37,779 bases of DNA. It comes from Saprospiraceae bacterium. Its GTDB lineage: Bacteria > Bacteroidota > Bacteroidia > Chitinophagales > Saprospiraceae. Below are positions 14,466-23,544 of this stretch, one piece after another. Made by a program: the position numbers and the translations under genes. The notes beneath the pieces were generated by a model that was not told the DNA's origin, searched no databases, and saw only the letters and a list, made by a program, of their open reading frames with translations. Position 1 is the stretch's first letter. The number at the start of each line of letters is the position of its first letter. The stretch is taken from positions 1 through 37,779 of the forward strand of contig JAGOHC010000010.1 of the NCBI GenBank assembly GCA_017996375.1, given 5' to 3'.

Positions 14466-15980
14466 CTACTTTTTTATTACTTTCTTTGTCAGGATTTTAT
14501 TCCCTTTTTCAATTTTTACAAAATAGACCCCATGTGGGTATGATGTTGTTGTTAATGATAATGTGTTATGCGCTTTTCTTCTGTTTATCATTTCTCTACC
14601 CTGTGTATCATATACGGATACTAAAAAATTACCCTCCCCGGTTATATTCAAAATATCTCCGACAGGGTTCGGATATACCGCAAAGCTATTAACGAAACTC
14701 TCAAAATCACTCGTACCACCTGTGGTGGGGTGGCAGCCGGGTACAATACACCCATCTTTATCTAATTTTATGACCCATCCGTATGACCGTGAGGGCTCGT
14801 ACCACCGTATGGCTTGTCCACAAGCGATAATGCTCCCACTTGGCAGTACGCCTACACCCGATAAAAAGTGCTCAGCATTGCCTCCATTGCTTAGTATCAG
14901 GGTATCCAATCGGCTCCAAAGACTGTCGCCTTGGGCATTTACTTTCGCAAACCACCCCCCCATAAATATATCCGGATAGGTATTGATATATTGCCCGACT
15001 GCAACGTAGCCACTATCTGGCGTTTGAGCTATTTCTACAAACCCATTTTGCCAAGAAGTGGTATCGCCAAATTGCGTGCGCCATAATACTGTGAAATCTG
15101 TGTCTCGCTTCACTATTTCTGCTTTGAAGGCAAGTTCATTAAAGGCTTCTATGATAGTACCATATGCCCCTATATTTACCCACTTATTATCATACGTTGG
15201 CTTAATCTGCAATGCACTTGGACCAGAGACGTCAAACCCAAAAGTTTCCCCTAAAAATATATCTGTAACGAGATTGCCTAAGCTATCATAATATAACATT
15301 TCTCCTTTACTCCACGTGGTATTTAAATTTGTCGGTACATTTGCAGTAGTGCTAACCACTAAAAATCTATTCTCATCAATTTTTAATACTCTTCCAAATA
15401 TATCCCTCATTCCTTGCGTACCATATCGCCGCTCCCACACCAAGTTGCCTTGTTTATCTGTTCGCATGATAAATCCATCAAGCAAAGCGTCAAATTGCTC
15501 CTGTTTTAATCCTACACTTATGTAGCCCTGCTCAAATTCCACAATCCCCCAGTGCCAAGTATTCCACAATGTGCTATCCGGGTATTCTTGTACAAACTCT
15601 AAGTCGCCGTTTACATCCAATTTCATCAGTATGCCCCAGTTACGTGCAAATAGTTGCCCCACCAGTGCATAGCCTCCATCTGATGTCTTTATAAAATCGT
15701 AATTTGGTTCAAATATATAATCATCATCTTGGCTGTCGTAGTGTATTTTATAATCGTGTACATTACCCAAGGTATCCATTTTTACAAACAATACGCCCCA
15801 GTGGTTATGCTCTGCATTGATGGCACTACCTATCAACACAACGGTATCTTCTACCAATAACATATTATGAAATGCCATACCGCTTTGGTCGAGGTCTATA
15901 CCGGCTATAAAGCCGTTTTCTTGTGCCTGCAATAGTGTGCTCGATAGCGCAATAATTAGGTAGATAATGAGTCTTTTCAT
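14466..15980 (-). CDS. Secreted T9SS cargo protein, type A sorting domain
   Basis: 504 aa. Signal peptide at 1-19 (LIIYLIIALSSTLLQA, then QENG). The body has repeated short blades such as GGYALVGQ, QGYISVGLK, GYVAVGQYI and GSIIACGQ, spaced about 50-70 residues, giving the look of a beta-propeller or delta-60-like repeat protein. The C-terminal 75 residues are a type IX secretion sorting domain (FAVYPNPVGDILNI, VSVYDTQGREM, GVYFVKIEKGNKILTKKVIK), which directs export across the outer membrane and surface attachment. No catalytic motif is recognisable. A direct repeat lies on both sides. Confidence 0.85.
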   Translation of the reverse strand: MKRLIIYLIIALSSTLLQAQENGFIAGIDLDQSGMAFHNMLLVEDTVVLIGSAINAEHNHWGVLFVKMDTLGNVHDYKIHYDSQDDDYIFEPNYDFIKTSDGGYALVGQLFARNWGILMKLDVNGDLEFVQEYPDSTLWNTWHWGIVEFEQGYISVGLKQEQFDALLDGFIMRTDKQGNLVWERRYGTQGMRDIFGRVLKIDENRFLVVSTTANVPTNLNTTWSKGEMLYYDSLGNLVTDIFLGETFGFDVSGPSALQIKPTYDNKWVNIGAYGTIIEAFNELAFKAEIVKRDTDFTVLWRTQFGDTTSWQNGFVEIAQTPDSGYVAVGQYINTYPDIFMGGWFAKVNAQGDSLWSRLDTLILSNGGNAEHFLSGVGVLPSGSIIACGQAIRWYEPSRSYGWVIKLDKDGCIVPGCHPTTGGTSDFESFVNSFAVYPNPVGDILNITGEGNFLVSVYDTQGREMINRRKAHNTLSLTTTSYPHGVYFVKIEKGNKILTKKVIKK

Positions 15981-15992
15981 ATTTTTTATCTT

Positions 15993-16010
15993 TTATAGAT
16001 TTGGGGTAGT
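15993..16010 (+). repeat. 18-bp direct repeat, copy 2
   Basis: TTATAGATTTGGGGTAGT. One mismatch to the copy at 14433-14450, 1,560 bp away, same orientation, just upstream of the T9SS cargo gene. Confidence 0.6.
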
Positions 16011-16093
16011 GCAGTATTTAGTCAGCCGAAGTTAAATTACCCGGAGGTAAATAAACATTTGGGTTACTGTTTTGAAAAATATCCAAAACTACC

Positions 16094-16336
16094 TTAATAT
16101 ATTTTATAGGAAGTAGTTCTGGTTTTTGAGTAGTCCACCGTCTTTTCACACGGTAAAATCTCTTTAGGCCAACACGGTGGATCTGCAAGTACACCTAAAT
16201 TTGCGGATTCTGAGTTGAAGATTGCCTCTACTGAACCAGTATGACATTGAAAATCGGATTGTGCGTACACATGAAACGCTTGAAATGCAATGCACATTAA
16301 TAATGTACAAATGCGGAATTGTTTTTTGAACTTCAT
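16094..16336 (-). CDS. Small secreted hypothetical protein
   Basis: About 80 aa. Start placed at the second of two adjacent Mets (16336; the first gives 16339). Signal peptide with basic MKFKKQFR and hydrophobic core ICTLLMCIAFQAF, cut probably after HVYAQ. The mature part is about 50 residues with three Cys, then a charged tail. I recognise no family; the short length suggests either a small exported protein or the N-terminal stump of a longer secreted one. Confidence 0.5.
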   Translation of the reverse strand: MKFKKQFRICTLLMCIAFQAFHVYAQSDFQCHTGSVEAIFNSESANLGVLADPPCWPKEILPCEKTVDYSKTRTTSYKIY

Positions 16337-16339
16337 CAT

Positions 16340-16601
16340 AATTGAGGAATTTATAGATAAAAAATAAATTTGTTACGTATTTGTACCGTAGCAGTTATTT
16401 AGTTATTCTCCACATTCTCTATAAAGGTAAGTAGCAATTTGCTAACCCACACAATGTATTATGCTTTTATTATATCTTCAAATAAACTGTTATATTTAAC
16501 ATTTGCAATTTAAAAATTGGAGAATAGGTTTTAAATAATTCATTTCAAAAATCATTTTGTTAAACGCGACAAAGTCATTACTCTTGCCCCAGCGAAATAA
16601 A
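16340..16601. other. Intergenic, AT-rich
   Basis: About 260 bases upstream of both the small secreted gene (minus) and the esterase remnant (plus). No RNA gene, tandem repeat or convincing TAnnTTTG promoter was seen. Confidence 0.4.
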
Positions 16602-16615
16602 ATTGTTTAAACAAT
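16602..16615. repeat. 14-bp perfect palindrome at the start of the esterase remnant
   Basis: ATTGTTTAAACAAT, a perfect palindrome that includes the first two bases of the ATG at 16614. It could be an operator or a chance AT-rich palindrome. Confidence 0.4.
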
Positions 16616-17024
16616 GCAGAGACATACTATGAAATGGTACAGCCCCCGCCTAAACAAAGACATGGAAATCGTCATGTATGGGCACTATGGATTTTCGTTA
16701 TTGCTTTTACCAACCGCCGCCGACTATCTGGAATATGAACGCTTCCATCTTATCAAATCTATCGAAAAATATATTGAAGCTGGAAAGGTAAAGGTGTTTT
16801 CTGTAAACAGCATCAACTCCGAGAGTTGGTTGAACAATCGGATGCAGCCACGCCATAAGGCAATCCGCCACCAACAGTTTAATGGCTACATCACAGAAGA
16901 AGTTGTACCTTTTATAAAAATGAATACCAGCCCCGATAACCCGATAATTATTTCGGGCGCATCGTTGGGTGCATTGTACTCTGCAAATTTATTGATGTGC
17001 AAAAGTTGCACGAATACTGTCTGA
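16614..17024 (+). pseudogene. Esterase-like alpha/beta hydrolase, C-terminal half missing
   Basis: The 136-aa product starts like the Bacteroidota esterase family of about 235 aa (MKWYSPRLNKDMEIVMYGHY, LLLLPTAADYLEYERFHLI), continues with the NSINSESWLNN and HKAIRHQQFNGYITEEVVPF blocks, and reaches the nucleophile elbow GASLGALYSANL (Ser in G-x-S-x-G position). It then ends in an unrelated MCKSCTNTV tail. The segment that should hold the catalytic Asp and His is gone, so it cannot be an active hydrolase. The true start may be Met6. A possible remnant of another gene follows in another frame. Confidence 0.75.
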
Positions 17025-17047
17025 AATTACCTTATTTATTACATTAA
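16997..17047 (+). pseudogene. Possible N-terminal remnant of an MmcQ/YjbR-like gene
   Basis: From GTG 16997, in the frame one base after the esterase frame, translation gives VQKLHEYCLKLPYLLH and a stop. The LHEYCLKLP stretch resembles the usual start of small MmcQ/YjbR DNA-binding-fold proteins. Only 16 residues remain, so this is tentative and could be chance. Confidence 0.25.
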
Positions 17048-17118
17048 ACCTTTTGTGTCATCCGTAGTCTTATATTTACTGACGCAAAAGAAAACAGCTT
17101 ACCAACGCAATAATTTTA

Positions 17119-17658
17119 ATGATGCCCGATGATAACGCCATTTTGGATTTACTGCAACATACCGATACGTATGAGCGAGGTTTCAGGTTATTGCTGCAAA
17201 AATACCAGGAGCGACTGTATGCACACATTCGGCGCATGGTGGTTGAGCATGAAGATGCTAACGATGTGCTACAAAACACCTTCATCAAGGTACACCGTAA
17301 TATAAATAGATTTGAGCGTAAATCGGCATTGTTCACTTGGTTGTATCGCATTGCTACTAACGAAACATGGACGTTTTTGGAGCAGAAAAATAAGAAAGAA
17401 ACAACTGTGTTGGATGACACGCCTTTGGGGCAACAGCTATATGCGGATAATTATATTGATGGTGATGCTTTACAGCGAAAACTACATGAGGCAGTAGTGG
17501 CACTACCCGAAAAACAACGCACCGTTTTTACAATGCGCTATTTTGATGAAATGCCTTATGATGAAATTGCCGAAGTATCGGGTACGTCCGTTGGGGCACT
17601 CAAAGCATCCTTCTATCATGCTGTACAAAAGGTGGAAAAGTATTTAAAAGAAACATAA
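17119..17658 (+). CDS. ECF (sigma-70 family) RNA polymerase sigma factor
   Basis: 179 aa. Region 2 (about 22-95) includes YQERLYAHIRRMV, EDANDVLQNTFIKVHRNI and FTWLYRIATNE, the core polymerase- and -10-binding helices. Region 4 (about 115-175) includes VALPEKQRTVFTMRYF, the MPYDEIAEVSGTSVGALKAS recognition helix pair, and a terminal HAVQKVEKYL. It is followed 22 nt later by a membrane protein that looks like its anti-sigma and by a Spy-like periplasmic protein, so it probably responds to an envelope signal. Start is the first of two adjacent ATGs at 17119. Confidence 0.92.
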   Translation: MMPDDNAILDLLQHTDTYERGFRLLLQKYQERLYAHIRRMVVEHEDANDVLQNTFIKVHRNINRFERKSALFTWLYRIATNETWTFLEQKNKKETTVLDDTPLGQQLYADNYIDGDALQRKLHEAVVALPEKQRTVFTMRYFDEMPYDEIAEVSGTSVGALKASFYHAVQKVEKYLKET

Positions 17659-17680
17659 TCTGAAAAGAAAAAATACAAAA

Positions 17681-18145
17681 ATGCAAGAAGATTTACATAA
17701 CGAATTATCGGAAGCACCATTGCTCCGCAACTTGAAAAGCAAGCAAACGCCGCTTGCCGCACCTCCGCAGTATTTCGAGACGTTTTCTAATAATATATTA
17801 GAGAAAATTAAAACAGAAAGTGCTTCACATACATCCCAAAAGCCAATTCACACTATGCGTAATTGGTGGCGCATTGCTGCATCGGTGCTGTTGTTGTCGG
17901 GAGCATTTGGCGGGTATTGGTGGTACGCCAGCCAAACGACAACCGTTGTTAATGATGCTTTTGCAGATATTTCTGATGATGAAATTTTGAATTATATTGA
18001 CACTAATATTGATGATTTTGATGACGATATGTTAGCGCAACATTTGTTGCAAACAAATACAAATACTACTGATACAGACTCCGTAATAGATTTTTTAGAT
18101 GATAATTTAGATGACGTTGAAGCAGAGGAACTTTTAATGGATTAA
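17681..18145 (+). CDS. Single-pass membrane protein, probable anti-sigma factor
   Basis: 154 aa. The N-terminal 65 residues are cytoplasmic in composition (LRNLKSKQTPLAAPPQYFETF, a motif common at the start of Bacteroidota anti-sigma-like proteins). One transmembrane segment follows (WWRIAASVLLLSGAFGGYWW, about 66-85). The rest is a short, strongly acidic periplasmic tail rich in Asp and Thr (DISDDEILNYIDTNIDDFDD and DFLDDNLDDVEAEELL). There is no zinc-binding HxxxCxxC. Its position right after the ECF gene supports an anti-sigma role; the acidic tail may bind a metal or the Lys/Arg-rich product of the next gene. Confidence 0.7.
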   Translation: MQEDLHNELSEAPLLRNLKSKQTPLAAPPQYFETFSNNILEKIKTESASHTSQKPIHTMRNWWRIAASVLLLSGAFGGYWWYASQTTTVVNDAFADISDDEILNYIDTNIDDFDDDMLAQHLLQTNTNTTDTDSVIDFLDDNLDDVEAEELLMD

Positions 18146-18173
18146 TTTTTAAATTAAAATAATTAAACAAAAT

Positions 18174-18644
18174 ATGAAAAAAAGTTTTTTGATTTTAGCC
18201 TGCTGCCTGAGCTTTGTAGGTTGGGTGGCAGCACAGCAAAAAGATGAACCTCGCCGCGAAAAAATGGAAGCTATGCGCGCCGCGTACATTACTGAGAAAG
18301 TAGACCTTACTGCCGACGAAGCACAACGCTTTTGGCCCGTGTTTAATGAAATGGACGACAAGCTCCGCGAAATCAGGAAAGAACGCCGTCCTGATAAAAA
18401 ACCTATCAGCATGACCGATGCCGAAGCTGACCAATTCCTGAACGAATTTATGCGACAGGAAGAACAAGAGTTGGCGGTTAAGAAAGATTATTACCAACGC
18501 ATCCGCAAATTATTACCTCCTAAAAAGGTAATCATGTTGTTTAAAGCAGAGAGAGAATTTAAAGGCGAACTCCTCAATAAAATGAAAGAACGCAAAGGTA
18601 GGGGCAAACAAGATATGCGTGGGCAACATGGTGGCGAGGAATAA
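18174..18644 (+). CDS. Spy/CpxP-like periplasmic protein
   Basis: 156 aa. Signal peptide at 1-20 (FLILACCLSFVGWVAA, then QQKD). The mature part is highly charged and helical (YITEKVDLTADEAQRFWPVF, MRQEEQELAVKKDYYQRI, LPPKKVIMLFKAEREFK), with an LTxxE pattern like the LTxxQ repeats of Spy/CpxP chaperones, and a very basic tail (KMKERKGRGKQ). Such proteins sense or buffer envelope stress. It is 28 nt after the anti-sigma-like gene and is probably the last gene of the sigma operon. Confidence 0.7.
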   Translation: MKKSFLILACCLSFVGWVAAQQKDEPRREKMEAMRAAYITEKVDLTADEAQRFWPVFNEMDDKLREIRKERRPDKKPISMTDAEADQFLNEFMRQEEQELAVKKDYYQRIRKLLPPKKVIMLFKAEREFKGELLNKMKERKGRGKQDMRGQHGGEE

Positions 18645-18668
18645 AATAGCACAGCTTCGAAAAAACAG

Positions 18669-18706
18669 AAACGGCTCCGATACCTTTGTAACAGAGCCGT
18701 TTTTTT
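18669..18706. terminator. Bidirectional intrinsic terminator
   Basis: A 9-bp stem AAACGGCTC / GAGCCGTTT with a T run on the plus side and A-rich sequence that becomes a T run on the minus side. It lies between the convergent Spy-like gene and the T9SS gene ending at 18742, so it can serve both. Confidence 0.75.
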
Positions 18707-18741
18707 ATATACGGTTTTAAATTTTCTAGTGGTTTCTATCA

Positions 18742-21192
18742 CTAACGATTTTGATGAATCATCAAACGTTCATATACCTCTCTGTTGAGTTGTAATGTTG
18801 CTTTGTAAGTACCGGAAGCTAACCCTTTGAATTGTAGGGGTACGTTCGTAGTACCCACTTCAAAACGTTGTTGTTGCTTCATCAGCACGCTACCATGTAT
18901 ATCAGTAACAGTAATCCATCCGTCGCCACTCTGATTAGTTGCTACGACTAGCGCAGTTGTATGTGTAAACGGATTAGGGAAGTTAGCTAAAGTTAGTGTT
19001 GTCTCATGTGAGGAGGCTGCCTCAAACTGCAAAGCAACTGGTCGTTTTTTTAATTGTCCATCGTATGCTTCGGAGCGCAAATCAGCATCATTAAGACGGA
19101 TGATTGTTGAAAAGTCACTGATTGATTTTTTGGCAACAAATTGTATGTTCCAAATTGCTTCTTCCGAAGGTAAAGATTGCGGCGTACCGCTGTGGCTATG
19201 CCAGTTGGTGCGTAGTTTGCCTTCGGCAGCATTTGTTGCACCCATATTGATAGCCGATAAATCTGGCAATTCTTGTGGTGCGAATGATAAGTATGTCAGG
19301 GCATTTTTATCAAAAGATAATCCAAATTGATAACCTAACAAGTCATAAAAATTAGCAGATTTACACGTAAGTGTAACGGTTTCTCCATCTTTTACCGAAG
19401 GGTTGTTTAATGTGAAATATATGGTTTCGCCGTTATTCCGCGTAGGGTCAACAGTATTTAAAATATCACCCTTTTTGATTCCGATAAAGTTTAAACTGTC
19501 TCTGTCCGCTGCTAATGCAGTAACATCAATAGTTTGTGGGAATGGGAACGGATGATACGGGTTCGGGAATACATAATCTTGTGGCACAAATACCCATGAA
19601 GGGCAATTTGCGAATGCAGTATCTAACCCTACGATAACTCGTTGAACTAAAATGAGGTCAAATGTACTTAAAGAATTATTGCAATCGCAATCACCAGCAA
19701 TGATGTTATAAGGCGAAAGTGTATCCAACCCTACAATATGTCGTTGTGCAAAAATTAAAGCAAACGTGGATAATCCGTTATTCGCTACTGTATCTTTTGT
19801 AGGTGTAATAGTGTAGCTGCCACCGATTGCTAAGTTTGGAAACGCATACGTACCTGTTAGCCCTGTGATGTATTCTGATGATGAAGTACCCGACAAGTTG
19901 ACGTGTGTATATTGTACACCCTCGCCTAACACGCTTTTAATTTTGCCGGAGAGTTGTGCTCTGTCTCTGATAACAACATAACCACCCTCTAATACAGCCG
20001 TGATAATGGTAGGTGCGCCTTCAAGCACACGCCCCACTTGTACCGTCACGGGGCTGTTGGTAATTACCACATTCGAGCTGTCGCCTCCCATACCAATAAG
20101 GTGAACTTTTACACAAAATAATGTATCGCCATCGGTTAATTGCACACCAGATAAATCACCCAATGAAGCAAAGCTGAAAGCATTGTTGGTAAGATTGTAT
20201 GTCACGCCAGATAACTCGCCATTTTCAACGCCAACCACTTGCAACATAGTAGGATTATCAAATGCGATACTTCCTTGAAGTGAAAGCAGGCTGTCGCCAC
20301 GAAGTACGGTAATGGGAATACAAACGGTATCGTCGGGTGCACCATAGGCTTCTCCAACATTAAGTATGATAGTATCGCCAGGGGCGGCAACCTCTGCAGC
20401 GCCACCTAACGTGAAACGCGAAAGCGAGTTAATACCCGAAATTTCGACATAATTTAATGTTGTATTACGAGTTGTTTGTCCGATGTCTGCCCATGTTGTG
20501 CCACCATTATCACTGCGGTAAAAAGAAAGTGTATTTTCGTCCAGCCCCATCAATTCACTATCAAGATAGTAAAAGCGAAGCGTGGCATTGAGGGCAGTAT
20601 TGTTCGTGGGTTCAAACGCGAAATAACGAGCCAACCCCATCGCCATTCCTAAATTAGTAGGCTGGTGTCCGCGATGGATGGTGGTAACACCGATGTCGAC
20701 ACTACTGCTAATTTCTATGCCAATATTACCCGGATTAGCTGCTACCGGTGCATCCAATACTGCTTGTCGTAACACTTCTCCGCCGCCCATACCAGTAATG
20801 TGTGCAATTTCGGATTCGCCAATAATTGTTCCTTGTATGCCGAGGTCTAAGTTGTAGCCATTTAGCTGTACATTGCCTCCCGTAAACACGATATTGTTAG
20901 ATACGCCGAAAGTATTGGTTAGGCTGACATCGCCGCCAGATTTCTGGATATGTAAATCGTAAAATAACGGAGTTATATCGCCACCAATAGTTGTTGAAGT
21001 GTTGCCAATTGTATGCACACCACTCGTAGCAGGTATCAGCGCATTATTATTAACAAACGATGTATTGTTGAGTACAATATGTACATTATCATTGGCTTGA
21101 AGTATTGTACCGCCGTGTATGGTGAGGGTAGCTGTTTGCGCCCAAATCCAAATTGGCAACCAAGCTAAAATGATTGAGATAGTTGTTTTCAT
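18742..21192 (-). CDS. Secreted cohesin-dockerin protein with T9SS type A sorting domain
   Basis: 816 aa. Signal peptide 1-19. Residues about 25-265 are beta-rich. A cohesin-like domain lies near 272-408 (GDTIILNVGEAYGAPDDT to VVI), then a carboxypeptidase-regulatory-like beta-sandwich (412-467). A dockerin-like pair of F-hands follows: 467-489 is degenerate (Asp467, Asn471, Ser475, Ala478), and 501-523 is canonical with Asp501, Asp503, Asn505, Ser509, Asp512, both with QR-x-IVGLD. A second cohesin-like domain lies near 590-702 and the sorting domain at 733-816. It should be displayed on the cell surface and could form calcium-dependent links. It starts 12 nt after the preceding S74 gene ends, so the two are cotranscribed. 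Confidence 0.75.
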   Translation of the reverse strand: MKTTISIILAWLPIWIWAQTATLTIHGGTILQANDNVHIVLNNTSFVNNNALIPATSGVHTIGNTSTTIGGDITPLFYDLHIQKSGGDVSLTNTFGVSNNIVFTGGNVQLNGYNLDLGIQGTIIGESEIAHITGMGGGEVLRQAVLDAPVAANPGNIGIEISSSVDIGVTTIHRGHQPTNLGMAMGLARYFAFEPTNNTALNATLRFYYLDSELMGLDENTLSFYRSDNGGTTWADIGQTTRNTTLNYVEISGINSLSRFTLGGAAEVAAPGDTIILNVGEAYGAPDDTVCIPITVLRGDSLLSLQGSIAFDNPTMLQVVGVENGELSGVTYNLTNNAFSFASLGDLSGVQLTDGDTLFCVKVHLIGMGGDSSNVVITNSPVTVQVGRVLEGAPTIITAVLEGGYVVIRDRAQLSGKIKSVLGEGVQYTHVNLSGTSSSEYITGLTGTYAFPNLAIGGSYTITPTKDTVANNGLSTFALIFAQRHIVGLDTLSPYNIIAGDCDCNNSLSTFDLILVQRVIVGLDTAFANCPSWVFVPQDYVFPNPYHPFPFPQTIDVTALAADRDSLNFIGIKKGDILNTVDPTRNNGETIYFTLNNPSVKDGETVTLTCKSANFYDLLGYQFGLSFDKNALTYLSFAPQELPDLSAINMGATNAAEGKLRTNWHSHSGTPQSLPSEEAIWNIQFVAKKSISDFSTIIRLNDADLRSEAYDGQLKKRPVALQFEAASSHETTLTLANFPNPFTHTTALVVATNQSGDGWITVTDIHGSVLMKQQQRFEVGTTNVPLQFKGLASGTYKATLQLNREVYERLMIHQNR

Positions 21193-21204
21193 GATACGGT
21201 GGTT

Positions 21205-23472
21205 TTATTGTTTATGTACGATTTGTTGTTGTACTAATGCTTTCAATTCTGCTATGTCTTTTTTCATCTGTGCGTTTTCGTTTTGTAGGGCATCTATCTG
21301 TGTCTGTTGTTCTTGGATGGCTTTGATGGCGATGACTCCAAAATTGGCGTAGCCCATGCGTAAATAGCCTTCTTTTTCCTCTACAAAATCAGGGAATAAT
21401 TCTTGTACATCTTGCGCCATAAATCCATATGATAATGGTGTGTTGCTATCCGATTTATTGAAGCGATACGTGTAGGGTTTTAACTGTTTAACTTTATCTA
21501 AGATACTACTGATGGGCGTAATGTCTTTTTTCAAACGTTTGTCGGAAGAAGCAATATATTGTCCATCAGTATCGCGTATATAACCTGTTAAGTCGTCACC
21601 ATAACCGAAGTTAAAATCTTGAGCACTGTCATACCATACTTTCCAAAATGAACTGCCACCTAAAGCATTGAGTCTAAAGCCTCTATTAGTTGTTGAAGTA
21701 CCATAACCGCCTTGCATAATATGAAGCGAATAATTATTACTAGAAAGAGCAAAAGAACCGATACCTGAATTTGAATATGCATAAACGCCTGTACCACTTT
21801 GCGTTTCTGCTATTACTCCAATACCAGTACCTGTATTGTAAGATGCCGTAGTAGCGAGAGATGTATTGGCTGTTACTTCTAATTGATGCGTTGGATTTGA
21901 TTTATTGATTCCAACAAAGCCGCCACCCGTTATAATTGAATATCCGGAAGTATTTGAGTTTGAAAAATAACCAGCAGTTCCTGTACCGCTGTTTTCTGCC
22001 CAAATGCTTCCAGTACTGCCATTCGATTGTGAAGTAACATAAATTCCATCCGAATTATTAAGATTATTTTGTACCCTTACGCCACCATTTCTAACAGTCA
22101 ATTTATGTGTTACATTGAACGTGCCTATGCCTACGTTTCCAGCGGGAACTAAAAGACCATTGCCATTGGTAGAGTAAAAGTACCCACCTGTGCCATTTTG
22201 AGAATACCCTGTTACAGCATCCTCTATTACACTACTTGCATTTATTGCCTTACCATTGATTGATGTAAAATAACCAGCAGTACCAGTACCATGCGTGATT
22301 GAAAATATGCCTTCGCCATTAGCATTTTGAATAACATGTGAAGCGGGGGTAGTATCGTTATTTCCTACTAAAAGTGTATTGCCTACTACGTGTAATTTTT
22401 CATTTGGATTGATTGTGCCTATGCCCACATTACCCGCATTGTTATTATAAATGTTGTTGTCATTTGCAGACCAGTAGTTTGTTCCACTCGGCAGCGTAAA
22501 GGACCCACCGCCATTTGAAAGTGATACTGTACTACCTGATAATGAGATAGTTTGTAACTCATTAGTTATAGAGTTATCGGTAGCTGATATGGTATTACCT
22601 GCGATATTGATACCACTGCCTGCAGTATAACTGCTGGATGGCAAAGTAACGCTATTACCTCCATTGCTGAGTGTAAGCACATTCCCTGCAAGACCAAGCG
22701 TTTGAATTTCGTTGGTAGCAGAATTGTCGGTAGCTGAAATTTGGTTTCCGGCGATACTGATACCACTTCCTGGGGTATATGCAGTTCCGCCGTCGTCAGT
22801 TGCGGGTGCCCAAGTTGTACCGTTCCATTTTAATACTTGTCCGGATGCTGCGCCTTGCTGTGCGAGTCCGAGTGGGCTACCAGGAGTACCGTTTCCCGTA
22901 AGGGAAGCGTTGGTTTGTGCCGCTTGAGTACCCCAGTTGTCGGCTGCACCGCCGGAGGTTGAACTGATAGTAAAGTTGGGGTATGTTCCAGAGACAGTTG
23001 TTGCGCCGCTTCCGCTAATGGTTACGGGAACATCAGGGGCGGCGTTGATAATTTGGTTGCCAGCGTTGATGTTAATTCCGGTTCCGGCGGTATAGTTTGT
23101 TCCACTGGGTAACGTAATTGTGTTTCCATTGGAAATACTCAGTTGATTGCCAGCAAGTGACAATACTTGTGCATCTGTACCGCCACCGCCCGAGGTTTGT
23201 TGAGTCCAGGCGGCACCGTTAAAATACCAGAAAGTATTGGTGTTGGTGTCATACACTTGGAGACCAGTTGCGGGGGAAGGAATGGCGATGCGTTGGTCAG
23301 AGGTCATACGAGGAATAAGCAAACCTTTGTCGGTAGATTTGATGTCTACCATGGCGCTGTTATCTGGGGTTGAACCATCGGTGTTGATACCGACATTTTG
23401 TGCGACCAGCGAGGCTGTTGCGAAGCATAACATTGTTGCAAAAAGGATGCTGTGGATTTGTATTGTTTTCAT
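21205..23472 (-). CDS. Secreted S74 (intramolecular chaperone) fibre protein A
   Basis: 755 aa with signal peptide (ILFATMLCFATASLVAQ). A repetitive beta region of the phage tail-fibre kind follows (runs such as TAGSGINIAGN and LTLSNGGNSVTLPS), then a variable centre with NVGIGTINPNEKLHV-type repeats, and a C-terminal S74 chaperone domain beginning at Ser643-Asp-Lys-Arg-Leu-Lys648, the Ser/Lys dyad that cuts itself from the trimeric fibre. A coiled coil ends the protein (QIDALQNENAQMKKDIAELK). It likely forms a trimeric surface fibre. The first 293 residues are identical to the neighbouring paralogue. Translation is followed after 12 nt by the cohesin-dockerin gene. Confidence 0.8.
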   Translation of the reverse strand: MKTIQIHSILFATMLCFATASLVAQNVGINTDGSTPDNSAMVDIKSTDKGLLIPRMTSDQRIAIPSPATGLQVYDTNTNTFWYFNGAAWTQQTSGGGGTDAQVLSLAGNQLSISNGNTITLPSGTNYTAGTGININAGNQIINAAPDVPVTISGSGATTVSGTYPNFTISSTSGGAADNWGTQAAQTNASLTGNGTPGSPLGLAQQGAASGQVLKWNGTTWAPATDDGGTAYTPGSGISIAGNQISATDNSATNEIQTLGLAGNVLTLSNGGNSVTLPSSSYTAGSGINIAGNTISATDNSITNELQTISLSGSTVSLSNGGGSFTLPSGTNYWSANDNNIYNNNAGNVGIGTINPNEKLHVVGNTLLVGNNDTTPASHVIQNANGEGIFSITHGTGTAGYFTSINGKAINASSVIEDAVTGYSQNGTGGYFYSTNGNGLLVPAGNVGIGTFNVTHKLTVRNGGVRVQNNLNNSDGIYVTSQSNGSTGSIWAENSGTGTAGYFSNSNTSGYSIITGGGFVGINKSNPTHQLEVTANTSLATTASYNTGTGIGVIAETQSGTGVYAYSNSGIGSFALSSNNYSLHIMQGGYGTSTTNRGFRLNALGGSSFWKVWYDSAQDFNFGYGDDLTGYIRDTDGQYIASSDKRLKKDITPISSILDKVKQLKPYTYRFNKSDSNTPLSYGFMAQDVQELFPDFVEEKEGYLRMGYANFGVIAIKAIQEQQTQIDALQNENAQMKKDIAELKALVQQQIVHKQ

Positions 23473-23479
23473 GATAAAG
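22594..23479 (-). repeat. Exact long direct repeat, copy A
   Basis: About 886 bp that I could align without a mismatch to 25159-26044 (offset 2,565). It covers the first 293 codons and only 7 bp upstream of the start, then stops abruptly on both sides. Confidence 0.9.
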
Positions 23480-23544
23480 TTGATTTTAAGTAGTTACTAA
23501 TTACATTATTGATGTAATGAGATGGGGTGAAGTAACCGTTTTGC

